Positions 1 through 9,644 of a DNA stretch of 64,000 bases are shown one piece after another. The position numbers and the translations under genes were made by a program. How positions within the stretch are numbered: the stretch's first letter is position 1; every line of letters begins with the position of its first letter. A model generated the notes under the pieces. It was not told the origin of the DNA. It worked only from the letters and a program-made list of their open reading frames with translations, and did no database searches. The DNA comes from DASSUW01 sp963792385 (GTDB lineage: Bacteria > Actinomycetota > Thermoleophilia > Solirubrobacterales > Solirubrobacteraceae), in NCBI GenBank assembly GCA_963792385.1, contig CAWBVZ010000006.1, positions 310,001-374,000 of the forward strand, given 5' to 3'.

Positions 1-1
1 C

Positions 2-154
2 TCCTACACGATCACGATGACCCCCCAAGCCGGGCGCCTGCTCATCGACGCACGGGCGAAGATCGCCACCGCGGCCGCCGAGATCGCCGCCCCCATCGGC
101 GCCGAGGCCGACCGTGAGCTGCGCACGCTGCTGCGCAAGCTCCTCGACGTCTAG
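2..154 (+). CDS. MarR-family transcriptional regulator, C-terminal fragment
   Basis: Only the last ~50 codons are inside the window; the reading frame enters at base 2 and ends with TAG at 152-154. The visible part reads as an end-of-wing segment (TPQAGRLLIDARAK) followed by a helix with alternating charged residues and Leu (ADRELRTLLRKLL), the usual closing dimerisation helix of MarR proteins. MarR regulators are small winged-helix dimers that repress efflux or stress genes and release DNA on binding a ligand. The target cannot be judged because the DNA-binding part lies outside. Its stop codon overlaps that of the convergent downstream gene. Family call is by tail similarity only. Confidence 0.5.
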   Translation, partial: SYTITMTPQAGRLLIDARAKIATAAAEIAAPIGAEADRELRTLLRKLLDV

Positions 155-1896
155 GTGTCGATGATGCCTTCGAGCTTGAAGATGCGGCGCAGGATCGCCA
201 GCGAGCTGGCGTACGTCGAGTCCATGCCGTAGTAGGACAGCCCGCGGGCGCCGAGCGTGCGCGCCTGCGTGTACGGCGTGTCAGAGGCGTAGTGGATGAT
301 CCCGAAGTCGATCGGGAGCTTGGAGAAGTTGACCGCCTCGCCGACCGGGTAGCGGTCCGCGTCGGCGATCTCGTAGACCGCGTTGCAGAACGGCCCGGCC
401 TCCATCTCCACCACCGTGTAGGCCTCGCGGTAGTAGTAGTCGAGGTACTCGCGGTTCTGCAGGAAGGTGCTCTTGACCGTCACCGCGCGCTGGTTGTCGA
501 GCCCGGAGCCGAAGCGCAGGAACGGCGCGATGTCGTCGAACGAGAACGCGTTGTCGAGCCAATACGTCGAGCCCGAGTGCTCGTCGTGGACGACGCCGGA
601 GATCAGCACGTCGCCGACGTCGGCGTTCAGCGTCGCCGCCTTGCCGAGCACGTACACGCCGCGCACGACGTCGGTCGAGACGGTCAGCTCGCGCAGGATG
701 TTGTAGGCGGCGAGGCCGAGCGGATACTCGATGTTGACGACCACGGCGTCCGACCGCGACAGGCGCTCGTGGTCGACGGCGCCGAGCCGCGGGTCGAGCC
801 CGGCCGGGTCGAGCTTGTCGAGCGCGATCACCTGCGCCGACACGCGCAGCGCCGCCCGGCTGGAGATGTGCATGACGCCGACGGCGCGCTCTGCGGCCTG
901 CCGCTGACGCCACTCCTCGCCGTCCTCGGGCAGCGTCTCCCAGAGCAGCCGCGCCGCGAAGTAGAGGAAGTTCTCCCACGAGCCCTCGGCGTGGCCCTGG
1001 CGGAAGCGCTCGAGCTCCTCCATCAGGTACTCGGGCCCGTGCGTCTCGACGAACTTGACGACCTCGGCCTCGCCGGCCCGTGCCGTCGGGGTCACGAGGT
1101 TGATGATCGAGTGCGGGTTGGAGGAGATGAAGTAGACGGGCCGGTCGCCCAGCCCCTGCTCCTCCATCGTCGCGCGCACCGGCGCCCACCAGCGGCGCGT
1201 CATCCGCGCGTAGCCGGCCTGCGAGCCGCCGAGCATGCGGATCCGCAGGTTCATCCGGCGGTCGTGGACCTCGTCCAGGAACGAGGACAGGTCGCCCCAT
1301 GCCTCACGGATCCGGACCCAGTCCTCCTCGGCGCCGCCGTACGCCTCCGCGCACGCGGCGGGATCGGGATCCTCGCCGGCAGGCCGGTCCGCCGCGCGCA
1401 GGTGGGCGCGGAGCTTGTTCCACTCCACCTGGTAGGCGACGAGCGTCGGGATCAGGTCGTCGAGGTCTGAGGTGGATGCCAGCAGCACCGCCAGGGTGCC
1501 CGCGTGGCTGTCGTACCAGCGCCGGCGCCGCGCCGGCGCCTCGACCGGCTCCCACTCCTCGATCGGCCCGATACCGGCGCGCGCGAACACCTGCGCCTCC
1601 TGGCCCATGACGATCACGGCCGCCTTCCAGATGCTGGCCGGCAGCCGGCGCATCGCGTACAGGAACGCGCCGAGGTCGACCTCGCTGGTGGCGGCAAGCG
1701 GATGCAGGCTCGAGTTCATCGAGCGATGCGACGGCTCGAGCACGCGCAGCAGCGTCTCGCCGGACGAGCGCAGCAGCGTCGTGTACGTGCGGTGATAGAG
1801 CTCGACCTCGTCGGAGACGAGCCCACCGGCCTGGCGCAGCGACCCTCCCGGAATCGAGGCAGGGACGCGCAGACGGGGGACGGCCACGGGCGCCAC
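151..1896 (-). CDS. Two-domain protein with nucleoside-phosphorylase-like C-terminal half (possibly DUF6909 family)
   Basis: 581 residues from a GTG start at 1896. The N-terminal ~250 residues are rich in Trp, Arg and Glu and match nothing I can name. The C-terminal half, from about residue 330, looks like a purine-nucleoside-phosphorylase/MTAN fold: strands ending in VVVNIEYPLG, a GVYVLGKAATLN segment, DVGDVLIS, then VVEMEAGPFC, which mimics the VEMEGAA-type ribose-binding motif of those enzymes. It has no signal peptide or membrane helix, so it should be cytosolic. I recall a DUF6909 family of this size in actinobacteria but could not verify the assignment; substrate and activity are unknown. 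It is monocistronic, convergent with the MarR fragment and divergent from the Clp gene. Confidence 0.65.
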   Translation of the reverse strand: MAPVAVPRLRVPASIPGGSLRQAGGLVSDEVELYHRTYTTLLRSSGETLLRVLEPSHRSMNSSLHPLAATSEVDLGAFLYAMRRLPASIWKAAVIVMGQEAQVFARAGIGPIEEWEPVEAPARRRRWYDSHAGTLAVLLASTSDLDDLIPTLVAYQVEWNKLRAHLRAADRPAGEDPDPAACAEAYGGAEEDWVRIREAWGDLSSFLDEVHDRRMNLRIRMLGGSQAGYARMTRRWWAPVRATMEEQGLGDRPVYFISSNPHSIINLVTPTARAGEAEVVKFVETHGPEYLMEELERFRQGHAEGSWENFLYFAARLLWETLPEDGEEWRQRQAAERAVGVMHISSRAALRVSAQVIALDKLDPAGLDPRLGAVDHERLSRSDAVVVNIEYPLGLAAYNILRELTVSTDVVRGVYVLGKAATLNADVGDVLISGVVHDEHSGSTYWLDNAFSFDDIAPFLRFGSGLDNQRAVTVKSTFLQNREYLDYYYREAYTVVEMEAGPFCNAVYEIADADRYPVGEAVNFSKLPIDFGIIHYASDTPYTQARTLGARGLSYYGMDSTYASSLAILRRIFKLEGIIDT

Positions 1897-1961
1897 GCTA
1901 GCGCAATCGGCTCTACCGGGTGTGTAGGGGCAGGCGCAAAAGACCGGCGTTCGGGCGCGCT

Positions 1962-1986
1962 AATCTTAGTCATCCTGACTGAGATT
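1962..1986. promoter_or_regulatory. Inverted repeat operator candidate upstream of the ClpE-type gene
   Basis: Left arm AATCTTAGTCA and right arm TGACTGAGATT are complementary at 10 of 11 positions around the 3-nt spacer TCC. The site ends 4 nt before the ribosome-binding site AGGAG (1991-1995) and 13 nt before the GTG start. A repressor bound here would block transcription or early elongation of the chaperone gene. It is not a CIRCE element and does not match the HspR HAIR consensus (CTTGAGT-N7-ACTCAAG) or CtsR direct repeats, so the regulator is unknown. Confidence 0.55.
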
Positions 1987-1999
1987 TTCTAGGAGAATT

Positions 2000-4099
<2,100 letters not shown>

Positions 4100-4108
4100 C
4101 GGCAACTG

Positions 4109-4192
4109 CGCTGGGTAGGGGAGCGGTGGATTTCGGGCGCCACGAGTGATCCCGGCGCGGCGCCGCAAGGCTCCCCACTTCCCCACCCAGCG
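4109..4192 (+). terminator. Long hairpin after clpE
   Basis: CGCTGGGT-A-GGGGAG (from 4109) can pair with CTCCCC and CCCCACCCAGCG (ending 4192), giving a GC-rich stem with small bulges around a ~55-nt loop. It starts 10 nt after the clpE stop. There is no T-tract, so if it terminates it does so as many high-GC actinobacterial hairpins do. The rest of the ~200-nt gap to the next gene holds no coding sequence. Confidence 0.4.
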
Positions 4193-4300
4193 GGGTTGAC
4201 GTTCGTCTGACGCTCGTCCGACCAGTCCTCCCCCACCCGATCGGGTCGGTTTGCGGACCTGAGCGGTCAAGGGCCGGGCTTCGAGCGACGATGCTGTCAC

Positions 4301-5893
4301 ATGGCCTGGCGACGGATCGCACTGCTGCTGCTTGTCTTCGGGCTGGGCGGCTGTGGTGCGGTTGCCGACCCGCCGCCGAGACCGGCGCCGCCGCCTGAGA
4401 TCGTCGGGCCTGAACGCCAGGGAGAGCTGAAGGCGGCGTCGTGGCGAGCCGCGGCCGCCGCCGAGGCGCAGCGGCTGGCGCGCCTGCGGGCCGCGATCCG
4501 CAAGGCGCGCGGATCGCGCACCGTCGCCGGAGCGCTGCGCCTGGCGCGCCTCACCGGCCACCTCACGCCCGCGGCGCACGCACGCCTCGCGCGCGACTAC
4601 GCCGACGCCCGCAAGGCGGCCGGCCGGCTGACCGGGACGCGCGCCTACGAGCTCGGCACCGTGCTCGCCACCGTCGACTCGCTCGCCGCGCAGCGGCTGC
4701 TGAGCCCGAGCCGACTGCACCCCGTGTTCCTCGTGCTCCGCCGCAACACCCGGTTCTGGACCCACGCAGCGATGCCCGCACCCTCGCAGCGCACGACCTT
4801 CGGCCGCGATCCGGCGGTGTTCCAGTACTACCCCGGCCGCGGGATCCAGCTCCAGCCGCTGGCGAGCTGGGGCAAGGCGAATTGGCTGGCGGGCCAGTGC
4901 CTTCGGACCCGGGCGAAGGCGCGCCGCCGCGCGGCCTGCCCGGTCGCCGAGCTGCGCCGGACCGTCGACGGCCTGCTCGCGCTCGCCGCCCGCCGCGGCA
5001 ACGGGTTCCCGGCCTGGGAGCACTACTTCAGCTGGGGCGGCGGCTCGCCGCCGTGGATCAGCGGCATGACCCAGGCGACCGCGATCTCGGCGCTCGCGCG
5101 CGCGTCGAAAGCGCTCGACGAGCCGCGCTGGCGACGCGCCGCACACCGTGCCCTCGCCGCGTTCGACGCGCCCCCACCCGTGGGCGTCAACGGCGGCGAC
5201 CACTTCCTCATGTACTCGTTCGCGCCCGGCCTGCGGATCTTCAACGGCGAGCTGCAGGCGGTCAGCGGGCTCGGCGAGCAGGCGGTGCTCTCGCGTGACC
5301 GCCACGCGCGCCGCCTGTTCGCCCGCGGCGAGCGCACGACGCGCGCGATGGTCGCAGCGGCCGACACCGGTGCCTGGTCGCTGTACTCGTGGGCGGGCCG
5401 CGAGTCGACGCTCGGTTACCACCAGCTGATCGAGGAGTTCCTCGGCGACATGTGCCTGCGCACGCACCGGCGCACCTACTGCGCCGCGCGCAAGCGGTTC
5501 GCCCGCTACGAGCGCGAGCCGACGCGCATCGGCATCACGCCGCTGCGCCGCCTGAAGGCCCGCCACAGCACGCTGGTCCGCTTCTCGATCTCGAAGGTGT
5601 CGGCGGTGACCGTGCGCGTGTGGAGCAAGAAGGGCCTCAGCCTGACCCGCACGCTGCAGCTCCCGTACGGCAGCCACGCGATCGACTGGACCCCGCCCGC
5701 GCGCGGCCGCTTCCGCCTGCAGATCAACGCGCAGGGGCCGAGCGGCCCGCTCGGCGTCGCGACCCGCAAGCTCAACGTGGTGCTGCCCAAGCCAAAGCCG
5801 AAGAAGCACTGCAAGGCGACGGGCGCGCCGGCGCGCCGCTGCGCCAAGGAGCTATTGACGCCGCGTCCTGAACGCGAGAAGGTGGACCCGTGA
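4301..5893 (+). CDS. D-glucuronyl C5-epimerase-family lipoprotein
   Basis: 530 residues. The N-terminus MAWRRIALLLLVFGLGGC is a lipoprotein signal with lipobox LGGC, Cys18 being the acylated residue, so the protein should be anchored outside the membrane. The central part carries motifs of the C5-epimerase C-terminal (alpha/alpha toroid) domain: FQYYPGRGIQLQPLASWGKAN, HYFSWGGGSPPWISGMTQ, FNGELQAVSGL, and a late ES-L-YHQLIEEFL segment with two Cys. The last ~130 residues form a beta-rich tail with a basic end. The family isomerises glucuronyl residues in polysaccharides in animals; in bacteria the substrate is unknown. GTGA overlap with the following STAS gene suggests co-translation. Confidence 0.75.
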   Translation: MAWRRIALLLLVFGLGGCGAVADPPPRPAPPPEIVGPERQGELKAASWRAAAAAEAQRLARLRAAIRKARGSRTVAGALRLARLTGHLTPAAHARLARDYADARKAAGRLTGTRAYELGTVLATVDSLAAQRLLSPSRLHPVFLVLRRNTRFWTHAAMPAPSQRTTFGRDPAVFQYYPGRGIQLQPLASWGKANWLAGQCLRTRAKARRRAACPVAELRRTVDGLLALAARRGNGFPAWEHYFSWGGGSPPWISGMTQATAISALARASKALDEPRWRRAAHRALAAFDAPPPVGVNGGDHFLMYSFAPGLRIFNGELQAVSGLGEQAVLSRDRHARRLFARGERTTRAMVAAADTGAWSLYSWAGRESTLGYHQLIEEFLGDMCLRTHRRTYCAARKRFARYEREPTRIGITPLRRLKARHSTLVRFSISKVSAVTVRVWSKKGLSLTRTLQLPYGSHAIDWTPPARGRFRLQINAQGPSGPLGVATRKLNVVLPKPKPKKHCKATGAPARRCAKELLTPRPEREKVDP

Positions 5894-6258
5894 GTGCTCC
5901 TTACGACGGGGATCCGTTCTCCGTACAGGAGCGTGACGAGGCGGGCGTTCACGTACTAGCTGTGGCCGGCGAGCTGGACATCGCCACGGCGCCCGAGTTG
6001 TGCGCACGGCTCGACGCAAGCCGGTCCTCGCGCCAGCCGCGCCTGCTGGTCGACCTCACGGACGTCGACTTCTGCGACTCCACGGGCCTGCGCGCGCTGC
6101 TCGGCGCGGCTTCCGAGGTACGGGCGCACGGCGGCCGCTTCGCGATCGTCTGCCCGCCCACCGGGGACGTCGCGCGCCTGCTCGCGATCGTCGGCGCCGG
6201 CGAGTGGATGGCGATCCACGCCGATCCCGATAGCGGCCTCGCGGCGCTGCGTCTCTGA
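5890..6258 (+). CDS. STAS-domain anti-sigma factor antagonist
   Basis: 122 residues, GTG start overlapping the upstream stop (GTGA). The sequence is a single STAS domain: VLAVAGELDIATAPEL, then LVDLTDVDFCDSTGLRALL, in which the Ser of DSTG is the residue phosphorylated by an anti-sigma kinase in SpoIIAA/RsbV homologues. Unphosphorylated protein would bind a cognate anti-sigma kinase and free a sigma factor. No kinase or sigma gene is adjacent, so the partner is elsewhere; the coupling with an envelope lipoprotein gene is unusual. Ends immediately before the convergent hotdog gene, with no spacer between the two stop codons. Confidence 0.85.
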   Translation: MSAPYDGDPFSVQERDEAGVHVLAVAGELDIATAPELCARLDASRSSRQPRLLVDLTDVDFCDSTGLRALLGAASEVRAHGGRFAIVCPPTGDVARLLAIVGAGEWMAIHADPDSGLAALRL

Positions 6259-7005
6259 TCAGCTCGCGACGGCGCGCGGCATGACCCACAGGTGTTCGGC
6301 GCGCGCCAGCACGCGGCCGTCGGCGCTCAGCAGCGCGGACGCCGTGTAGTGCTTGCGGCCCTCGGCGCCGAGGAGCCAGCCGGTGGCCACGATCGGCTCG
6401 CCGATCGGGATTGGCTCCAGCAGCTCGGCGCGCATGCGCGCGAGCAGGCTGAGGGCATCGGCGTCCCACATCGCGGGCACGTAGCTCGGGCAGTCGAGCG
6501 CCGCCCACACCATCTCCGGCAGCAGCCCGTTCTCGTCGTGCGGGATCGTGGCGTCGGCGACCAGCAGCGCGGCGGTCATCGACGGCTCGCCAGGCAGGTC
6601 GCCGAAATGCAGGCCGAGGCCGTCGTGGCGCCCGACGCCGCAGACGTAGCAGTCTCTGAACGGATGCCGCGCGCTGCGCCACGGGTGCCGGCGCAACGCC
6701 TCGCGCGCCTGGGCGACGGTCGGCCGCACCGGCGGCTCGACGTCCGGCGCCTCGGCGGATCGACCTTCGGCCACGACGAGCTCGTGGTGCAGGAGCTGCA
6801 GGCCGCCTTCGGGCGTGCGGACCAGCTCGAGCGCGGTGTCGAGCGGCGGCGGCGAGCGCAGCGAGACCTCTGCCGGGCCGGGGATGTAGCGGGCGATCAG
6901 CCCACAGGCATAGCCGCCGTTCGCGCTGGTCGGAGGGCCGTTGAAGCGGCGGGGGATGAGTACACGGCCCGCTGCACCGTCACCGGTCAGCGGGCCGCGC
7001 CCCAT
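6259..7005 (-). CDS. Hotdog-fold thioesterase-like protein
   Basis: 248 residues with two hotdog-like halves. The N-terminal half has IPRRFNGPPTSANGGYACG, the N-glycine-rich turn common in double-hotdog proteins; the middle has HPFRDCYVCG followed by DGLGLHFG; the C-terminal half ends in a strand YTASALLSADGRVLARAEHLWV. Such proteins hydrolyse or bind acyl-CoA thioesters; no catalytic residue can be assigned. The annotated ATG at 7005 has no Shine-Dalgarno and lies against a 20-bp palindrome, so the true start may be an internal GTG (VLIPRRF). Same strand as the cold-shock gene, 8 nt downstream of it. Confidence 0.65.
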   Translation of the reverse strand: MGRGPLTGDGAAGRVLIPRRFNGPPTSANGGYACGLIARYIPGPAEVSLRSPPPLDTALELVRTPEGGLQLLHHELVVAEGRSAEAPDVEPPVRPTVAQAREALRRHPWRSARHPFRDCYVCGVGRHDGLGLHFGDLPGEPSMTAALLVADATIPHDENGLLPEMVWAALDCPSYVPAMWDADALSLLARMRAELLEPIPIGEPIVATGWLLGAEGRKHYTASALLSADGRVLARAEHLWVMPRAVAS

Positions 7006-7025
7006 ACGACGATCTAGATCGTCGT
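7006..7025. repeat. Perfect 20-bp palindrome spanning the csp stop codon
   Basis: ACGACGATCT followed directly by its reverse complement, 10+10 bp with no spacer. It contains the cold-shock gene's stop codon (7014-7016) and abuts the hotdog gene's first ATG. Could be a protein-binding site or a small cruciform; with no loop it is a poor terminator. Confidence 0.5.
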
Positions 7026-7217
7026 GACGTTGACGGCGGCGGGACCCTTCGGGCCCTGCTCCGCCTCATAGTTCACGCGGGCGCCCTCGGCGAGGGTCCT
7101 GAAGCCGTCGCCCGCGATGCCGGAGAAATGGACGAAGAGGTCCTTGCCGGGCTCGTCCGGGGTGATGAACCCGAAGCCCTTGTCGTCGCTGAACCACTTC
7201 ACGGTACCGGTCGCCAT
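7014..7217 (-). CDS. Cold-shock protein (CspA family)
   Basis: 67 residues, MATGTVKWFSDDKGFGFITP..., a single OB-fold cold-shock domain. RNP1 is KGFGFITP and RNP2 LFVHFS, both intact; these bind single-stranded RNA and DNA. Length equals the typical CspA size. The start at 7217 is preferred to the longer upstream ORF because GGAGG lies at a good distance upstream and all homologues begin MA-GTVKWF. Expected to act as an RNA chaperone. The region upstream to 7366 is a 5' UTR plus a divergent promoter zone shared with the desaturase gene. Confidence 0.95.
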   Translation of the reverse strand: MATGTVKWFSDDKGFGFITPDEPGKDLFVHFSGIAGDGFRTLAEGARVNYEAEQGPKGPAAVNVTTI

Positions 7218-7366
7218 GTTCTTACCTCCACGGCGTTTGGTGCTGTCGAACGCCGAGGATGCGAAAAGGCAACCAACTGCGTCGTGCACTGCTTATCCGG
7301 GCATTGAATCCCGGTCGAACGCGCGAAAAGGTAGCACCCGGCGGAACCCAGTAGGGTTCCCGCGCC

Positions 7367-8293
7367 ATGGTGGCCCCGACTGCTCACGACGTGCAGCCGG
7401 TCGCCAACGAGACGCGTGACCGTATCGCCACGGGAATCGTGACCGCCGTGCCGTTCATCGCGCTCTTCGTTGTCGGCTGGCAACTCTGGAACGACGCGCT
7501 CTATTGGAGCGATCTCGTGGTGTTTGCGATCTGTTACGTCGCGACCGGGCTCGGGGTGACGGTCGGCTTCCACCGACACCTCACCCATCGCGCGTTCCAG
7601 TGCAAGCGCTGGGTGCGCGGCACGCTCGCGATCCTGGGCTCCGCTGCGATCGAAGGGCCGGTGATCTCGTGGGTCGCCGACCATCGCAAGCACCATGCCT
7701 TCTCCGATCAGGAGGGCGACCCGCACAGCCCGCACGTGGACCACGGCGGCGGCTTCGCGGGAGCGCTGCGGGGTCTCTTCCACGCCCATATCGGGTGGCT
7801 GTTCATCCACACGCACCGTGGCAACAAGGAGCGGTACGCGCCCGACCTGATCAAGGACCCGCTGATCCGCTGGGTCGACCGCACGTTCGTGCTGTGGGTC
7901 GCGGTCGGCCTGCTCGTCCCGTTCGCCCTTGGGTACCTGATCGGCGGCACCTGGCGTGCCGCGCTCACCGGCATGCTGTGGGGCGGCGCCGTCCGCATGC
8001 TAGTTGTGCATCACGTGACCTACAGCATCAACTCGCTCTGTCACTTCTTCGGCCGCCAGGCGTTCGACACCGGCGACGAGTCGCGCAACCTCGCGTGGCT
8101 GGCGCCGTTCACGTTCGGCGAGGCCTGGCACAACAACCACCACGCGTTCCCCACCTCGTACGAGCATGGGATGCGGTGGTGGCAAGTCGATCCGTCCCGC
8201 GGTGTTATCCGGCTGCTAGAGCTAACCGGACTGGCCTGGGACGTCGTACGGATCACCCCGGATCGCCAGAGCCGCAAAGCACTAAGGACGTAA
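7367..8293 (+). CDS. Acyl-CoA (stearoyl-type) fatty acid desaturase
   Basis: 308-residue integral membrane di-iron desaturase. Three His boxes are present: HRHLTH (about residue 69), HRKHH (about 106) and HNNHH (about 255), with hydrophobic helices around 25-65 and 160-200. It introduces a delta-9-type double bond into acyl-CoA or acyl lipid using O2 and an electron donor. Translated just ahead of a cyclopropane synthase (2-nt gap), which uses the cis double bond as its substrate, so the pair forms a membrane-lipid remodelling operon. Divergent from the cold-shock gene, which suggests a shared role in low-temperature or membrane adaptation (inference). Confidence 0.92.
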   Translation: MVAPTAHDVQPVANETRDRIATGIVTAVPFIALFVVGWQLWNDALYWSDLVVFAICYVATGLGVTVGFHRHLTHRAFQCKRWVRGTLAILGSAAIEGPVISWVADHRKHHAFSDQEGDPHSPHVDHGGGFAGALRGLFHAHIGWLFIHTHRGNKERYAPDLIKDPLIRWVDRTFVLWVAVGLLVPFALGYLIGGTWRAALTGMLWGGAVRMLVVHHVTYSINSLCHFFGRQAFDTGDESRNLAWLAPFTFGEAWHNNHHAFPTSYEHGMRWWQVDPSRGVIRLLELTGLAWDVVRITPDRQSRKALRT

Positions 8294-8295
8294 CC

Positions 8296-9507
8296 ATGCC
8301 GGTCATTCGCACCACTGAACCCCTCCGGCGGGAGCTGGAGAACACCCTGCCCGACCGCCCGTTCCGGTTGACCTTCTGGGACGGCACCGAGCTACCGCCG
8401 ACGAACGGCGGCGGCCCGGCGCTGCACGTGCGCTCGCCCGAGGCGCTCGCGCACGCGCTGCGCGCGCCGGGCCAGCTCGGCCTCGGCCGCGCCTACGTCA
8501 GCGGCGCGCTCGAGGTCGAGGACATCGAGGCGACGCTGCAACTGCTGGAGACCTACCGGCCGCCGCCAATCGCCAAGCGCGCGCAGTTGCGCCTGGCCGC
8601 CGCCGCTGCGCGCGCGGTCGGGCCGATGCGGCCGCCTCCGATCCCGGCCTCCGAGCTGCGTCCGCAGGGGCGTCGCCACAGCCCGGAGCGCGACCGCCGG
8701 TCGGTCCGCCACCACTACGACGTCTCGAACGAGTTCTTCGCGATGTTCCTCGACGAGTCGATGACCTACAGCTGCGCGTTCTTCTCGCGCGACGGGTCGA
8801 GCCTCGAGGCCGCGCAGCGCGCGAAGCTCGAGCTCGTGTGCACCAAGCTCGCGCTCAAGAAGGGCGAGCGGGTGCTCGACGTCGGCTGCGGCTGGGGCAG
8901 CTTCGCGATCCACGCCGCCAGCAACCATGGCGTGTCGGTCACGGGCATCACGCTCTCCGAGCCGCAGGCGGAGCTCGCGCGCAAGCGCGCCGCCGAGGCC
9001 GGCGTGGAGGATCTCGTCGACATCCGCGTGATGGACTACCGCGAGCTGGCGGGCGAGCCGTACGACGCGATCGCCTCGATCGGCATGGTCGAGCACGTCG
9101 GCGCGAACCGGATCGACGAGTACGCGCAGACGCTGGCGCGGCTGTTGCGGCCCGGCGGACGCCTGCTCAACCACGGCATCGCGCGGCTGCGGCTCGGTGA
9201 GCCCGAGGCCGGGCCGTTCTCCGAGCGCTACGTGTTCCCCGACGCCGCGCCGCTGCACCTGTCGCGGATCCAGGCGGCGATCGAGGGCGCGGGCCTGGAG
9301 ACCCACCACGTCGAGGGCTTCCGCGAGGACTACGCGGAGACGCTGCGGCACTGGATGCGCCGGCTCGAGGATCGGATTGACGAGGCCGAGGCGCTCGTGG
9401 GCGCGGAACGCATCCGCGTGTGGCGCGTATACGTGCGCGCAGCGCGCCGCGGCTTCGAGACGGGCTTCACATCCGTCTACCAAGTTCGCTGCTCAAAGGC
9501 ACATTAG
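8296..9507 (+). CDS. Cyclopropane-fatty-acyl-phospholipid synthase family methyltransferase
   Basis: 403 residues from ATG at 8296, two bases after the desaturase stop. N-terminal lipid-binding domain (residues 1-130), then HHYDVSNEFFAMFLDESMTYSCAFF, the family's signature around the active site, and SAM motif I VLDVGCGWGSFAIHAA near 194. EHVGANRIDEY corresponds to the conserved region involved in bicarbonate/substrate positioning in CfaS. It transfers a methylene from S-adenosylmethionine to cis double bonds of phospholipid acyl chains. A longer in-frame ORF upstream is an out-of-frame read through the desaturase and is not used. Confidence 0.92.
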   Translation: MPVIRTTEPLRRELENTLPDRPFRLTFWDGTELPPTNGGGPALHVRSPEALAHALRAPGQLGLGRAYVSGALEVEDIEATLQLLETYRPPPIAKRAQLRLAAAAARAVGPMRPPPIPASELRPQGRRHSPERDRRSVRHHYDVSNEFFAMFLDESMTYSCAFFSRDGSSLEAAQRAKLELVCTKLALKKGERVLDVGCGWGSFAIHAASNHGVSVTGITLSEPQAELARKRAAEAGVEDLVDIRVMDYRELAGEPYDAIASIGMVEHVGANRIDEYAQTLARLLRPGGRLLNHGIARLRLGEPEAGPFSERYVFPDAAPLHLSRIQAAIEGAGLETHHVEGFREDYAETLRHWMRRLEDRIDEAEALVGAERIRVWRVYVRAARRGFETGFTSVYQVRCSKAH

Positions 9508-9644
9508 AGCGCGCTAGACTGTCTTCAGCGGTCGGCGGTTTGCCGGCCGCGAGGCAGTTCGCTTGCTTGGGTCCCGCCAGTGGCGGTTCGGGTCAGCAGT
9601 TCGCCTCCCGAATCGTTCGCGGCCCCTTTTGCCGCAGGAGTTTC

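Noticed and set aside
9420..9644. 75-residue N-terminal extension of the DEAD-box helicase
   Set aside because: Overlaps the cfa 3' end, lacks similarity, and the ATG at 9645 has a good RBS.
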